Assembly (NCBI GenBank): GCA_041395905.1
Contig: JAWKZP010000011.1
Coordinates: 107,784-171,783 of the forward strand
Reading direction: 5' to 3'
DNA length: 64,000 nt
Source: UBA7803 sp041395905
GTDB lineage: Bacteria; Pseudomonadota; Gammaproteobacteria; Pseudomonadales; Azotimanducaceae
Shown here: piece by piece, positions 8,871-17,655 of the stretch
How the letters are laid out: every line of letters starts with the position of its first letter
Numbering within the stretch: position 1 is the stretch's first letter
The notes under the pieces: generated by a model
The model's input: the letters and a program-made list of their open reading frames with translations, nothing else
The model's database searches: none
What the model was told of the DNA's origin: nothing
Position numbers and translations under genes: made by a program

Positions 8871-9746
8871 ATGGGAATGCTCGACGGTAAGGTGGCCATC
8901 GTCACCGGAGCAGGTGGCGGAATCGGCCGGGCGCACGCGCTGCTGCTGGCCAAGGAGGGCGCGGCGGTGGTCGTCAACGACCTCGGTGGCGCCCGCGACG
9001 GCACCGGGGCCTCCCATAACATGGCCGACCAGGTGGTCGCAGAGATCAAGGCCGCCGGCGGCAAGGCCAGCCCGAACTACGGCTCGGTCACGGACAAGGC
9101 CGCCGCCCAGGAAATGGTGGACCAGGCCGTGCGCGAGTTCGGCAAGATCGACATCCTCATCGCCAACGCCGGCATCCTGCGCGACAAGTCGTTCAAGAAC
9201 ATGGACGACGCCATGTGGGACCTGGTGCTCGACGTGCACCTGCGCGGCACCTACCTCACCGTCAAGGCGGCGTTCGACAAGATGCTGGAGCAGGGCCACG
9301 GCGGCCGCATCATCGTCACCAGTTCCACCTCCGGGCTGCTCGGCAACTTCGGCCAGACAAACTACGGCGCCGCGAAGGCCGGTATTGCCGGTTTTGCCCG
9401 CTGCCTGTGGCTCGAAGGCATGAAGTACGGGATCACCGTGAACACTCTGGCGCCTACCGCCATGTCACGGCTCACCGAAGACATCCTGCCCGAAGGCATG
9501 CAGGACCGCTTTCCGCCGGAAAACGTGTCGCCGGCCATCGTGTACCTATGCAGCGACGAAGCAAAGGACATTTCCGGGCGGCAGTGGCTCATCGGCGGCA
9601 ACAACGTGTCGCTGCTGTCCTGGCAGCTCACGCCCATCGCCGACCGGCCCCTCGAGGAAGGCCCCTGGGACGTGGCGGAAATCGGCGAGAAAATTCAGGC
9701 GAGCAAGGAGAGCTGGCCGCCCGTCAACCCGATGCGCGGCGCCTGA
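8871..9746 (+). CDS. Short-chain dehydrogenase (3-hydroxyacyl-CoA dehydrogenase-like)
   Basis: A 291-residue SDR. The Rossmann motif TGAGGGIGRAHALLLAKEGA is followed by NDLGGARDGTG, a loop typical of the (3R)-hydroxyacyl-CoA dehydrogenase domain of MFE-2/HSD17B4 relatives. The catalytic set is Ser in TSSTSG and NYGAAK for Tyr-x3-Lys. A strong ribosome site (AAGGAGA) precedes ATG 8871. It leads a co-directional run with a CaiB-type CoA transferase (45 bases on) and two acyl-CoA dehydrogenases, so oxidation of a CoA-bound hydroxy intermediate is a reasonable inference. Confidence 0.9.
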   Translation: MGMLDGKVAIVTGAGGGIGRAHALLLAKEGAAVVVNDLGGARDGTGASHNMADQVVAEIKAAGGKASPNYGSVTDKAAAQEMVDQAVREFGKIDILIANAGILRDKSFKNMDDAMWDLVLDVHLRGTYLTVKAAFDKMLEQGHGGRIIVTSSTSGLLGNFGQTNYGAAKAGIAGFARCLWLEGMKYGITVNTLAPTAMSRLTEDILPEGMQDRFPPENVSPAIVYLCSDEAKDISGRQWLIGGNNVSLLSWQLTPIADRPLEEGPWDVAEIGEKIQASKESWPPVNPMRGA

Positions 9747-9791
9747 CCGTCCAGCTCGGCTGGATCCAGCAGATCGAAGAGGGAGCCTGAC

Positions 9792-10991
9792 ATGCCGGGA
9801 CCGCTGCACGGTTTTCGGGTTCTGGACCTGTCGGCCATCGTGTCCGGTCCCCTGACCGCCGCCCTGCTGGCGGATCAGGGTGCGGACGTGATCAAGGTGG
9901 AACGCACCGGCGGCGACATCCAGCGCCACGTGGGCAGCCGCCGCAACGGCTACTCGGGCTTCTTTCACGTGCTCAACCGGGGCAAACGCTCCATCGCGCT
10001 GGATCTCGGCACCGCCGAAGGTGTTCAGATCGTGCGTCGCCTGGCGGCCCGCTCGGACGTCGTCGTGCAGAACTTCCGTCCCGGCGTGGTCGATCGCCTC
10101 GGCATCGGCTACGACGAGCTGTCGGCCGACAATCCCGGGCTCGTCTATCTGTCGATCAGCGGGTTCGGCTCCAGCGGACCCCGGGCCGGCGACCGGGCCT
10201 ACGACCCCATCATTCAGTGCGCGTCGGGCATGACCGAGATTCAGGGCCGAATCCACAGAGAGCACCCCGACCAGCCCGAGCAGGTCAACATGCTGCTGCT
10301 CGACAAGCTGACTGCCTGGACCGGCTGCCAAGCCATCACCGCGGCGCTGCTGGCCCGGGCCAGAACCGGGCGCGGGCAGCACGTCGAGCTGTCGATGCTC
10401 GACACCGCGATCGCCTTTGCCTGGTCGGACACGGCCGCCGATCTGATTCTGCAGGGCGAGGGCGTGGATTCGCGGCCGCCCATCGGCGCATCCGGCGTGC
10501 TGCGGCGCTTCCGGGACGGCTGGGGCGCCACCATGACGCTGTCGCAGTCCGAGTTCGAGGGCATGTGCCGCGCGTTCGGGCTGCACGACATCGCCGACGA
10601 CCCGCGCTTCGCTTCGCTGGATCTTCGCCATCAGCATCGGACCGATCTGGCGGCGACGCTGAACCCGCGAGCCGACGACGCTGCGGCGATGATGACCGTG
10701 GCCGAGGCCGAAGCGCGCATGCGCGAGCACGACGTGCCGTTTGCGCGCGTGAATCATTTGAACGAGCTGCCCGACGACCCGCAGATCCGCAACAACCGGA
10801 TGTTCCGCGAGCTCGAGCATCCCATCGCCGGACCGTTGCGCGATGCGCGACCGGCACCGCGCTTTCACGGCACGCCGGCCGAACCGGGCGGCCCGGGCCC
10901 CGGCGTCGGCCAGCACACGCGCGAGATTCTCGACGAGATCGGTCTCGGCGAGCGCGCCGATGCCTGGTTCGAGCAGGGCATCATTTCCTGA
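9792..10991 (+). CDS. CaiB/BaiF family (class III) CoA transferase
   Basis: A 399-residue class III CoA transferase. The N-terminus GFRVLDLSAIVSGPLTAALLADQGADVIKVE and the blocks NRGKRSIALDL, QNFRPGVVDRLG and SGFGSSGP are family hallmarks. The catalytic aspartate equivalent to Asp169 of formyl-CoA transferase lies in LLLDKLTAW. It probably activates a carboxylic acid by moving CoA from a donor thioester, providing substrate for the two dehydrogenases that follow 19 bases downstream. Acid and donor are not determinable. Confidence 0.92.
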   Translation: MPGPLHGFRVLDLSAIVSGPLTAALLADQGADVIKVERTGGDIQRHVGSRRNGYSGFFHVLNRGKRSIALDLGTAEGVQIVRRLAARSDVVVQNFRPGVVDRLGIGYDELSADNPGLVYLSISGFGSSGPRAGDRAYDPIIQCASGMTEIQGRIHREHPDQPEQVNMLLLDKLTAWTGCQAITAALLARARTGRGQHVELSMLDTAIAFAWSDTAADLILQGEGVDSRPPIGASGVLRRFRDGWGATMTLSQSEFEGMCRAFGLHDIADDPRFASLDLRHQHRTDLAATLNPRADDAAAMMTVAEAEARMREHDVPFARVNHLNELPDDPQIRNNRMFRELEHPIAGPLRDARPAPRFHGTPAEPGGPGPGVGQHTREILDEIGLGERADAWFEQGIIS

Positions 10992-11010
10992 TCAGAGAGG
11001 GACCGCGGCG

Positions 11011-12114
11011 ATGAATTTCGGTTTCACCGAAGAACAGAACATGCTCCGGGAGCAGGTGCGGCGGTTCATGCAGGAAACGCTGACCATGCGGCGGGTGCGC
11101 GAGCTCATGGGCAGCGACAGCGCCTTCGACCCGGCACTCTGGCAGCAGGCGGGCGAGCTCGGCTGGCTCGGCCTGACCATCCCCGAGCAGCACGGCGGCC
11201 TCGGCCTGAAGTGGGTGGATCTGACCGTGGTGCTGGAGGAGACTGCGCGAGGCCTGTCACCGCTGCCCATCGCGTCGCAGGCGCTCGCGGCTGCCGCGAT
11301 TCAACGCTGCGGCTCCGAGCAGCACAGAACCGGCTGGCTGCCGTCCCTGGCGTCCGGCAGCGCGATCTGCACCCTGGCCCTGTACGACGAGCCCAACTGG
11401 ATCAGCCCCGAGGCCATCAACCTCGAGGGCACCGCCGTGGACGGGGGCATCGTCCTGAGCGGTACCAAGCCGTTCGTCCCCGACGCCGCCGCCGCGCAGG
11501 ACTACCTGCTCGCGTTCCGCGGCCCGCAGGGACTGGCGCTGGCCGCGCTGAGCCGCGACCAGCTAGAGATCCGGCCGCAGCCGATCATGGACCGCAGCAA
11601 GCCCACCGGGAGCGTCACGCTGAGCGGCGTGGAGATACCCCACGAGCGCGTGCTGCCCATGACCACGGACGATCTGGCCTGGCTCACGGATCTCGGCGCG
11701 GTGGCCGTGACGGCCGAGATGGTGGGCGCCGCGGAGGCGGCTGTGGCCATGACCAGCGACTACGCACGCACCCGCATTCAGTTCGGCAGGCCCATCGGCC
11801 AGTACCAGGGCGTGAAGCACCGCCTGGCAGACATGTACGTCGACGTGGAGTCGTTCAAGTCGCTGCTCTACTACGCGGCCTGGACGGTCGACGATGCGCC
11901 TGCGGAGCTGCCGCGCGCCGCCTCGCTGGCCAAGGGCTATGCCTCGGATGCCTTCGCCCGCATCGGCATCGACGGGGTCGGCCTGCACGGCGCCATCGGC
12001 TTCACGGCGGAGTACGACATTCAGCTCTACCTCAAGCGCTCGAAGTGGGCGCGGTCCATGTTCGGCGATTCCGATTTCCACCTCGACCGCGTGGCGGCAC
12101 TGGGAGGGTTGTAA
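11011..12114 (+). CDS. Acyl-CoA dehydrogenase, smaller partner of an adjacent pair
   Basis: A 367-residue FAD-dependent dehydrogenase. N-terminal helical domain (FGFTEEQNMLREQVRRF), central beta region, and C-terminal helices with ARTRIQFGRPIGQYQGVKH and VGLHGAIGFTAEYDIQLYLKR. It stops soon after that helix and lacks the terminal segment with GT-x-IQ that the next gene has. ATG 11011 follows GAGAGGGACC. Its stop overlaps the next ATG (TAATG). Short plus long adjacent ACAD genes are the pattern of alpha2-beta2 ACADs known from mycobacterial steroid side-chain degradation; that assembly is an inference here. Confidence 0.9.
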   Translation: MNFGFTEEQNMLREQVRRFMQETLTMRRVRELMGSDSAFDPALWQQAGELGWLGLTIPEQHGGLGLKWVDLTVVLEETARGLSPLPIASQALAAAAIQRCGSEQHRTGWLPSLASGSAICTLALYDEPNWISPEAINLEGTAVDGGIVLSGTKPFVPDAAAAQDYLLAFRGPQGLALAALSRDQLEIRPQPIMDRSKPTGSVTLSGVEIPHERVLPMTTDDLAWLTDLGAVAVTAEMVGAAEAAVAMTSDYARTRIQFGRPIGQYQGVKHRLADMYVDVESFKSLLYYAAWTVDDAPAELPRAASLAKGYASDAFARIGIDGVGLHGAIGFTAEYDIQLYLKRSKWARSMFGDSDFHLDRVAALGGL

Positions 12115-13274
12115 TGGACTTCGAATACAGCGCCGGCGAGCAGGCGTTCCGCGAAGAAGTGCGGTCGTTTCTGGCCGAAAACCTGCCGCCCAGGGCCGAA
12201 CGTGGCCGCGACTTCATGAAGACCTGGCTGGACAAGGTCCGCGCCAGGGGCTGGGTCGGCTTTTCCTGGCCGAAGGCCTACGGCGGCAGCGATGGCGGCC
12301 TCATCGAGCAGACGATCCTGCGCGAAGAGATGGCACTGGCAAAGGCGCCGCCGCTGGGCACCTCGTTCATGGGTCTGGCCTGGGTCGGCCCCGGCATCAT
12401 GCAGTACGGCACCGACGAGCAGAAGGCCCGGTTCATTCCGGACATTCTCGACTCCAAGGTGATCTGGTGCACCGGCTATTCCGAGCCCAACCACGGCTCG
12501 GACCTGGCCTCGATTCAGTGCAAGGCCGTGCGCGAGGGCGACCATTACCTGGTCAACGGGCAAAAGATCTGGACCTCCGGCGCACCCTGGGCGCAGTGGA
12601 TCATCCTGCTGGTGCGCACCAGCTGGGACGCCGAGCACAAGCACAAGGGCATCACCTGCCTGCTGGTACCCATGGACAGCCCCGGCGTGGAGGTTCGCCC
12701 CATCGAGAACATGGCGGGTGACCGGCACTTCGCCGAGGTGTTCTTCACGGACGTACGGGTGCCCGTCGAGAACCGTCTGGGCGCGGAGGGCCAGGGCTGG
12801 ATGGTGACGGTTTCGGCCCTCGCCAACGAGCGCTCGAGCATCGGCGAGGTGACGCAGATGTTCGACAAGCTGGACACGCTGAAGGCACTTGTGAAGAAAA
12901 CCCGGAAGCAGGGCCGCCCGGCCAGCGAGGATCCCAGGGTGCGGCGCACGCTGGCCATGTTCGAAGCCAGGATCGCCGCCATGAAGTACAACGGTCTGCG
13001 CTATCTGACCAGGCAGCTGAAGGGCGAGCCACTGACCTCGGAAACGTCGGTGAACAAGCTGCACCGGGCGAGCCTCGAGATCGAGATGGACGATTTCGCC
13101 GTGGAGCTGACCGGCCAGGCGGGTCTGCAGCTCGCCGGCGGCGATTCCGCCGTGGATGGCGGCAGCTGGGCCAAGTCGAGCCTGTCCTGGCCGAACGTGG
13201 TGATCGGCGGCGGCACCCCGAACATCCAGCGCAACATCATCGCCGAGCGCATTCTCGGGCAGCCCAAGGACTGA
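12114..13274 (+). CDS. Acyl-CoA dehydrogenase, larger partner of an adjacent pair
   Basis: A 386-residue ACAD with FEYSAGEQAFREEVRSFL, CTGYSEPNHGSDLASIQ (FAD/substrate loop), NGQKIWTSGAPWAQW and the terminal PNIQRNIIAERILGLP-like block. At the site where MCAD-type enzymes carry the catalytic glutamate (YEGT), this protein reads GGGT, so its base must lie elsewhere or in the partner. Translation is probably coupled to the upstream ACAD by TAATG. The substrate is likely a branched or polycyclic acyl-CoA if the heteromer analogy holds. Confidence 0.92.
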   Translation: MDFEYSAGEQAFREEVRSFLAENLPPRAERGRDFMKTWLDKVRARGWVGFSWPKAYGGSDGGLIEQTILREEMALAKAPPLGTSFMGLAWVGPGIMQYGTDEQKARFIPDILDSKVIWCTGYSEPNHGSDLASIQCKAVREGDHYLVNGQKIWTSGAPWAQWIILLVRTSWDAEHKHKGITCLLVPMDSPGVEVRPIENMAGDRHFAEVFFTDVRVPVENRLGAEGQGWMVTVSALANERSSIGEVTQMFDKLDTLKALVKKTRKQGRPASEDPRVRRTLAMFEARIAAMKYNGLRYLTRQLKGEPLTSETSVNKLHRASLEIEMDDFAVELTGQAGLQLAGGDSAVDGGSWAKSSLSWPNVVIGGGTPNIQRNIIAERILGQPKD

Positions 13275-13329
13275 TGTGAGCGCAACGCTTCCCGCCGTCC
13301 CTGATGGTACCCAAAGCCGGGCGCCGACC

Positions 13330-14478
13330 ATGAATCCGCGCGCCCTGGCAGCTGCTGCGGCCGCGGCGGCGTACCTGGCGGCACATCTGTGGCTCACCAT
13401 CGGCTGGCGGCAGGCGGCGCTGTTCGCCGTGGGTCTGATGGCCGGTGTCGCGCTCTATCACGCGGCCTTCGGCTTCGGTGGCGCCTGGCGCAGCCTGCTC
13501 CAGGAACGCCGCAGCGCCGGGCTGCGCGCTCAGCTGGTCATGCTGGGTGTCACCGTCGCCGTGTTTCTGCCGTTGCTTGCCGGCGGCGAGCTGTTGGGTA
13601 CCACGCTGCGCGGCTCGGCCGCACCCCTCGGCGTATCGCTGGTGGTCGGCGCGTTTCTGTTCGGCGTGGGCATGCAGGTCGGTGGAGCCTGCGCATCCGG
13701 GACCCTCTTCACCGTGGGCGGTGGCAGCACACGAATGCTGCTCACGCTGGCCGGTTTCATCGCAGGCTCGGTGCTCGGCGCCCGGCACATCGAAACCTGG
13801 CACAGCGCGCCGGCGTTGCCCCCGGTGTCGCTGCTGCAGTCATACGGCCCCTGGATGGCGCTGGCCGCGAGCTTGGCGCTGCTGGCCGGCGTCTGGCTGG
13901 TCGTCAGCGCCATGGAACGCCGCCGTCACGGCACCCTGGAACCCACCTGGCGCGCGCTCGGCAGGTCCGAGCTGCTGCGTGGACCCTGGCCCCTGCTGCT
14001 CGGCGCGCTGACGCTGGCGGCTGTGAACTGCGCCACGCTGGCGCTGGCGGGCCGGCCCTGGGGCGTCACCTCGGCATTCGCGCTGTGGGGCTCCAAGCTC
14101 GTGGCCGCCACCGGCATCGACGTTGCAGGCTGGTCCTACTGGCAGAGCGCTGCGCGGGCTGAATCGCTGCGCGCCAGCGTGCTCGCCGACGTCACCTCGG
14201 TGATGAACTTCGGCATCGTGCTGGGCGCACTGCTTGCCGCCAGCCTGGCGGGCAGGTTCGCGCCCGTGTGGCGACTGCCATGGCGCTCGCTGGCAGCTGC
14301 TGTGCTCGGCGGAGTGCTGCTGGGATACGGCGCCCGCCTGGCCTACGGCTGCAACATCGGCGCCCTGTTCGGTGGCATCGCCTCGGCCAGCCTGCATGGC
14401 TGGGTATGGTTCGCAGCCGCCCTGCTGGGCAATGCCGCCGGCATGCGCCTGCGGCCGCTGTTCGCCCGGGCGAGTTGA
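13330..14478 (+). CDS. YeeE/YedE family (DUF395) sulfur-compound transporter-like membrane protein
   Basis: A 382-residue polytopic membrane protein with paired YeeE/YedE motifs. The first half carries VGGACASGTLFTVGGGS and the second YGCNIGALFGGIASASLHGW. Conserved cysteines in these motifs pass thiosulfate through the membrane in YeeE/TsuA; sulfide or selenium-related roles are suggested for other members. The start is uncertain: GTG at 13276 directly abuts the ACAD stop and would add 18 residues, while ATG at 13330 opens straight into the first membrane segment. No tusA-like partner adjoins it; tusA is at 3.8-4.1 kb. Confidence 0.85.
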   Translation: MNPRALAAAAAAAAYLAAHLWLTIGWRQAALFAVGLMAGVALYHAAFGFGGAWRSLLQERRSAGLRAQLVMLGVTVAVFLPLLAGGELLGTTLRGSAAPLGVSLVVGAFLFGVGMQVGGACASGTLFTVGGGSTRMLLTLAGFIAGSVLGARHIETWHSAPALPPVSLLQSYGPWMALAASLALLAGVWLVVSAMERRRHGTLEPTWRALGRSELLRGPWPLLLGALTLAAVNCATLALAGRPWGVTSAFALWGSKLVAATGIDVAGWSYWQSAARAESLRASVLADVTSVMNFGIVLGALLAASLAGRFAPVWRLPWRSLAAAVLGGVLLGYGARLAYGCNIGALFGGIASASLHGWVWFAAALLGNAAGMRLRPLFARAS

Positions 14479-14562
14479 CCGGGCATCGGACACGGCCCGA
14501 CAGCCTATCGCGGGTAGCCGGCTACCGGGCGTGAGCGCGGGCAGGCATGCCAGTCAGCCAGA

Positions 14563-15171
14563 TCAGCGCCGCTTCCAGGGCGGCACCGCGTCCCAGTCGA
14601 ACGGCTCGATGCCCGACGCCGTGATGAGGTGAATGCTGGCCCGGGCTTCGTAGTTGTCCAGCTCGAGAAATCCCAGGGTGCCGAACTGGGTGTCGTAGTT
14701 GTGCGGATAGGTGGGAGAGCCGGGATTCACGCACAGCACGCCGTCCACCTCTTCGATGCATTCACGATGCGTGTCGCCGAACACGATGACATCCGGCGTG
14801 CGCTCCGGAAAATACCTCTCTACCCAGCGCGCCAGGGTGAAGTTCGGCGGGCGCTCAGGTACCGGGACGTAATGCGTCAAACCCACCCAGAGACCCTCGA
14901 GCTCGAGCAGCCAGGCATAGCGTACCCTGGGGTCCTCAGGCTGCACGGGGCGTCCGCCGGAGCCGTCTTCGCCGTTGCCCCGCGCGGCATACACCGGCGC
15001 AATGCGCTCGAGCTCATCGAGCACGTAGAACTCGTGTATGTCGCCGCCGTGGAAGATCAGATCGACCCCTGTGAAGGCCTCGAAGATCTGCGGCCACAGC
15101 TCGCGCCGCGCCTCGGGCAGATGGGTATCGGAAATGAGGCCGATGCGCAGCGCCACCTCAGTCGCCCCCAT
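14563..15171 (-). CDS. YfcE/MJ0936-type metallophosphoesterase
   Basis: A 202-residue calcineurin-like phosphoesterase. Metal-binding motifs appear in order: LISDTHLPE (DxH), FHGGDIHE (GD), ARGNGED (GNx[ED]), LTHYVP (H) and FGDTHRECIEEV (GDTH). These match the single-domain YfcE/VPS29-like phosphodiesterases. ATG at 15171 lies within the last codons of the upstream DUF4124-like gene (14-base overlap), so it is probably the third gene of a unit with the amidohydrolase. Convergent with the YeeE/YedE gene. Natural substrate unknown. Confidence 0.88.
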   Translation of the reverse strand: MGATEVALRIGLISDTHLPEARRELWPQIFEAFTGVDLIFHGGDIHEFYVLDELERIAPVYAARGNGEDGSGGRPVQPEDPRVRYAWLLELEGLWVGLTHYVPVPERPPNFTLARWVERYFPERTPDVIVFGDTHRECIEEVDGVLCVNPGSPTYPHNYDTQFGTLGFLELDNYEARASIHLITASGIEPFDWDAVPPWKRR

Positions 15172-15691
15172 CGGCGGGAAGCGGCGCACGCAGCGGTTCC
15201 TGGCGCGGGGGACCCTGCGGGCGATCGGGCCCGTCGGGGCGCTCGCCGCCGGGATGCTCGCGCCGGCCGCCGTGCTCGGGCCGGTGCCCGCCGGAACGCC
15301 AGTGCCCGCCGTCGCCGTAGCGCGGCGGCGCGTACCAGTAGCTCTGACGCCACCCGTCTTCCGCCGGCGCGACGTCCGCGGGGATCGACGGCGCCTGCGC
15401 GGTGCGGCGGCGCTCTTCGGCTCGGCGGGCTGCTTCCTGCTCGCGCAGCAGGCGGCTGCGCTCCAGATCCTGGGCGACCCGCAGGGCCTCGTCCACCCAG
15501 GCGTCGCTGGCCACGGGCGGCGTGTTCTCATCTTCGGGAACTTCGATTACGGTGGCACCCGGTTGCACCACGTCGCTGAAGCTGGCCTCGCCGAACTCGC
15601 CCCGGGTGACGTAGATCTCGGCGGCAACTGCACCGGGAGCCGGGTTCAGGCACACCGCCAGCAGCAGGGACGCAAGCCAGCCTCTCCTCAC
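15158..15691 (-). CDS. Exported DUF4124-like hypothetical protein
   Basis: A 177-residue protein with an N-terminal signal peptide (GWLASLLLAVCLNPAPGAVAA) and then EIYVTRGEFGEASFSDVVQ, resembling the DUF4124 fold (x-IYxWxDxxGxxxFSD). A charged helical stretch (WVDEALRVAQDLERSRLL onward) and a Gly/Arg/Pro-rich, disordered tail follow. GTG start at 15691 overlaps the amidohydrolase stop as GTGA. Probably periplasmic. Role unknown; DUF4124 itself is uncharacterised. Confidence 0.7.
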   Translation of the reverse strand: MRRGWLASLLLAVCLNPAPGAVAAEIYVTRGEFGEASFSDVVQPGATVIEVPEDENTPPVASDAWVDEALRVAQDLERSRLLREQEAARRAEERRRTAQAPSIPADVAPAEDGWRQSYWYAPPRYGDGGHWRSGGHRPEHGGRREHPGGERPDGPDRPQGPPRQEPLRAPLPADGGD

Positions 15692-17544
15692 GCCGTCAGC
15701 ACCCTGCCCGCGCGCACGCGGCCGAACGCGTCCGTATGACTCGAACCGTCCCACAGACGCGTGCCGCCCACGTAGGTGGCAGCCACCACACCGTCGGAGC
15801 GGTTCACCAGCTGGTGGCATTCGAACGCATCCCGATACACGTACTCGATGCCGGCATCGCCGTCGTAGGCACGCAGCGCGGTGGGATCGAGAAGCGCCAG
15901 GTCGGCGCGCGCACCGATGTCGAGACGGCCGGCATCGATCCCGAAGAACTCGGCCGGTTCCCGGGTCAGGCGCCTGACCATGTGACTGAACAGCGCCTCC
16001 GAATCTTCCGCCGCGATGCGCAGCGCGCGCAGATTGCCGTCGTAGTAGGCCATGTTGGTGACGTGCGCGCCGCTGTCGTTGAAACCGGGCAGCAGCAACG
16101 GATGCAGCAGCAACGCCTTGACCACCTCGGGATCACGGTTGGCCGCCACATAGTGCCAGTAGAGGTCGCGGTCGAAGTGGCGCAGCAACGCCAGAAAGAA
16201 CTCGCCGTCATCGCGCAGCGCCGTGCCGAGGGCGGTGAAGGTGGTCAGCTCGTCCGGCCGCGCCGCAGCCTCGTAGCCGTCCTGCCAGACGCGATAGCGC
16301 GCGTAGATCTGCGCCATGCTCTGGCCCTGCCAGCTCGCCACCGGCGCCCGGTAGACCACCATGTCGTTGAGATCTCGGGTCAGGAACTCGTTTTCCAGGC
16401 GCAGCAATCGACGCAGGTGCGCCAGGTTGAGCCCGTCCTTGCCGCGCGACCACATCTCGCGAAACGCCTCGACGTAGTCCGGGTCCGAAAGAACCCGCCG
16501 CCGCGCCTGCCGATCGTCGAGTTCCGTTTCTATGAGCTGGCGCATCAGCGGGTTGCCTTCGGCCAGCGGGCTGACCGCGCCCTCGCTCCAGATTTTGAAC
16601 GGCGCCGCCAGCGCCTGCATGCGGAAACGACCGTCGAGCAGACGGGAGTTGAGCAGGCGTGTGAAGTTGAGCGCACGGCTGCGGGTACTGCGATTGTTGA
16701 CCGAGTCCAGCGCCGCCAGCGCCGTCATCCTGAGCGGTCTGCCGTACAGGCGTCCGCTGGTGAGCAGGAACAGCTTCAGCGTCAGGCGCGGATCACCGGT
16801 GGCCGGTGTCATCTGCCAGACCCGATCGCGCCGGCGCAGCACGTCCGTCAGCGCCCGGTACTCCGCAAAGGTGGCGTACTGCGTAGGAATGCGCTTGTCG
16901 ACATGCGGCTGGTTGGCCAGAAAATGCAGCGGCAGTCCGTCGGTGGAAAATCCCGCGTAGCCTTCATCCATGGACTGCTCGAGCAGGCCCACCATCTGTT
17001 CGAGCTCGCCCGATGTGGGATCCCGGCTGATGCTGTCCTCGAGCCCCATGACCTCGATCCGCAGCATGGAGTGCGGCACCAGCGGCACGACGTTGACACC
17101 CAGCGGCAGCGATGCCAGATGCTCCAGATACGCGGCAGTGGAGTTCCAGGTGGCGCGCTCCGCGGCCTTGCGCAGCACCGTCTTGGGGATGTTCTCGACC
17201 CGCGCGAAGCAGTCGACGATGGGGTCCTGGTCGCCCTTGCGCTGATTGCCGAAAGCCAGGCCGATGCTGCAGTTGCCGAACACGACGCTGGTGGTGCCGT
17301 GCCGGACCACCTCGGGCAGGCCGGGCGCCAGCTCGACTTCGAGGTCTTCATGGGTGTGGATGTCGATGAGCCCCGGCGTCAGCCAGCGACCGCTGCCGTC
17401 GTGCACCTCCGCGGCCGCCTCGCGCGGCAGGCTGGCCCCTTTGGCGGCGATGCAACCATCCTTGATGGCGATGTCGACGAGCTCTCCCGGCGCACCCGTG
17501 CCGTCGAATACCTTCGCCCCAGTGATCAGCAGGTCCCAGTGCAT
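15688..17544 (-). CDS. N-acyl-D-amino-acid deacylase-like amidohydrolase
   Basis: A 618-residue metal-dependent amidohydrolase, longer than typical D-aminoacylases (about 480-500). The beta-sandwich N-terminus DLLITGAKVFDGTGAPGELVDIAI precedes the metal motif TPGLIDIHTHEDLE. GTTSVVFGNCSIG corresponds to the Cys-bearing loop of D-aminoacylases, and PGFNDSGAHVTNMAYYD carries the late Asp/His. It probably hydrolyses an N-acyl or amide bond; the central insertion (about 240-400) may define the substrate. First gene of a coupled minus-strand unit with the DUF4124-like and phosphoesterase genes. Confidence 0.85.
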   Translation of the reverse strand: MHWDLLITGAKVFDGTGAPGELVDIAIKDGCIAAKGASLPREAAAEVHDGSGRWLTPGLIDIHTHEDLEVELAPGLPEVVRHGTTSVVFGNCSIGLAFGNQRKGDQDPIVDCFARVENIPKTVLRKAAERATWNSTAAYLEHLASLPLGVNVVPLVPHSMLRIEVMGLEDSISRDPTSGELEQMVGLLEQSMDEGYAGFSTDGLPLHFLANQPHVDKRIPTQYATFAEYRALTDVLRRRDRVWQMTPATGDPRLTLKLFLLTSGRLYGRPLRMTALAALDSVNNRSTRSRALNFTRLLNSRLLDGRFRMQALAAPFKIWSEGAVSPLAEGNPLMRQLIETELDDRQARRRVLSDPDYVEAFREMWSRGKDGLNLAHLRRLLRLENEFLTRDLNDMVVYRAPVASWQGQSMAQIYARYRVWQDGYEAAARPDELTTFTALGTALRDDGEFFLALLRHFDRDLYWHYVAANRDPEVVKALLLHPLLLPGFNDSGAHVTNMAYYDGNLRALRIAAEDSEALFSHMVRRLTREPAEFFGIDAGRLDIGARADLALLDPTALRAYDGDAGIEYVYRDAFECHQLVNRSDGVVAATYVGGTRLWDGSSHTDAFGRVRAGRVLTA

Positions 17545-17655
17545 CCGCGGGTTCTCGTTGCGTGCCGGTCAGCCGGATACCTTACCCCAAACACAGGCAC
17601 GCCTGCACAGTGCCTGGTCCGCGCAGCGTCGGTCGCAGCAGCGCGCCGGATCAAT

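Noticed and set aside
14513..14526. GGTAGCCGGCTACC palindrome between convergent genes as terminator
   Set aside because: Only five usable base pairs around a four-base loop and no T-run.
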